A stretch of 5,902 bases of DNA, from the NCBI GenBank assembly GCA_001780825.1, contig MFIX01000117.1, positions 1 to 5,902 on the forward strand. Direction: 5' to 3'. The DNA comes from Candidatus Glassbacteria bacterium RIFCSPLOWO2_12_FULL_58_11 (GTDB lineage Bacteria > Gemmatimonadota > Glassbacteria > GWA2-58-10). The notes under the pieces were generated by a model, which saw nothing but the letters and a program-made list of their open reading frames with translations, made no database searches and was not told the origin of the DNA. Shown here one piece after another: positions 5,875 to 5,902 of this stretch. The first letter of the stretch is position 1, and each line of letters starts with the position of its first letter. The position numbers and the translations under genes are program-made.

Positions 5875-5902
5875 GGCAAGAGCGAATGACAAACGTGTAG
5901 GG

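Noticed and set aside
5875..5902. Possible small gene beginning at ATG 5886
   Set aside because: The frame closes after four codons at TAG, and no terminator hairpin or other signal is visible in the last 28 bases.
1..5902. CRISPR array, tRNA, rRNA or insertion sequence
   Set aside because: No regularly spaced repeats, no cloverleaf or rRNA segments, and no transposase-like protein or paired terminal repeats were seen.

Overview
The window looks like chromosomal DNA from a diderm bacterium with GC-rich coding sequence. It holds the end of an RND efflux pump gene and a two-gene operon for a respiratory complex with many covalently bound hemes. RND pumps span an inner and outer membrane, and multiheme c-type cytochromes imply a periplasm with cytochrome c maturation. 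The mix of a divergent cytochrome bd-like oxidase with a multiheme tail would fit an uncultivated lineage such as the FCB group, but that placement is a guess. No taxonomic marker is present.

Layout. (1) Positions 2-1528, + strand: the C-terminal half of an RND inner-membrane transporter, cut by the left edge. (2) Positions 1529-2125: a 597-base gap with no gene I can support. Its left part (about 1540-1900) is AT-rich and carries several short inverted repeats and one imperfect direct repeat. Its right part is GC-rich and ends in a good sigma70-type promoter (TTGACA, 17 bases, TACTTT with an upstream TG), an operator-like palindrome and a strong ribosome binding site. (3) Positions 2126-3208: a 360-residue membrane protein with about nine helices, a diverged CydA-like subunit. 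(4) Positions 3205-5874, overlapping the previous gene by ATGA: an 889-residue fusion protein. It starts with an eight-helix cytochrome bd-like catalytic subunit, continues into a one-heme class I cytochrome c domain, then a beta-type domain and a seven-heme cytochrome domain. It has eight CxxCH motifs in total. (5) Positions 5875-5902: nothing recognisable.

How the genes work together. Both operon proteins look like descendants of CydA, giving a CydA/CydA'-like heterodimer rather than CydA/CydB. The large subunit keeps counterparts of E. coli CydA H19, E99, E107, E445 and R448, but has Arg in place of H186. The small subunit keeps counterparts of H19 and H186 but lacks the acidic active-site residues. 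I see no quinol-binding Q-loop in the large subunit, and its C-terminus is predicted to lie outside the membrane. The simplest model is an oxygen-reducing (or related) terminal reductase that exchanges electrons through its own fused octaheme c-type module rather than with quinol. The fusion and the split ligand pattern are the most interesting things here. The homology and ligand assignments are by-eye alignments, and the electron path is inference.
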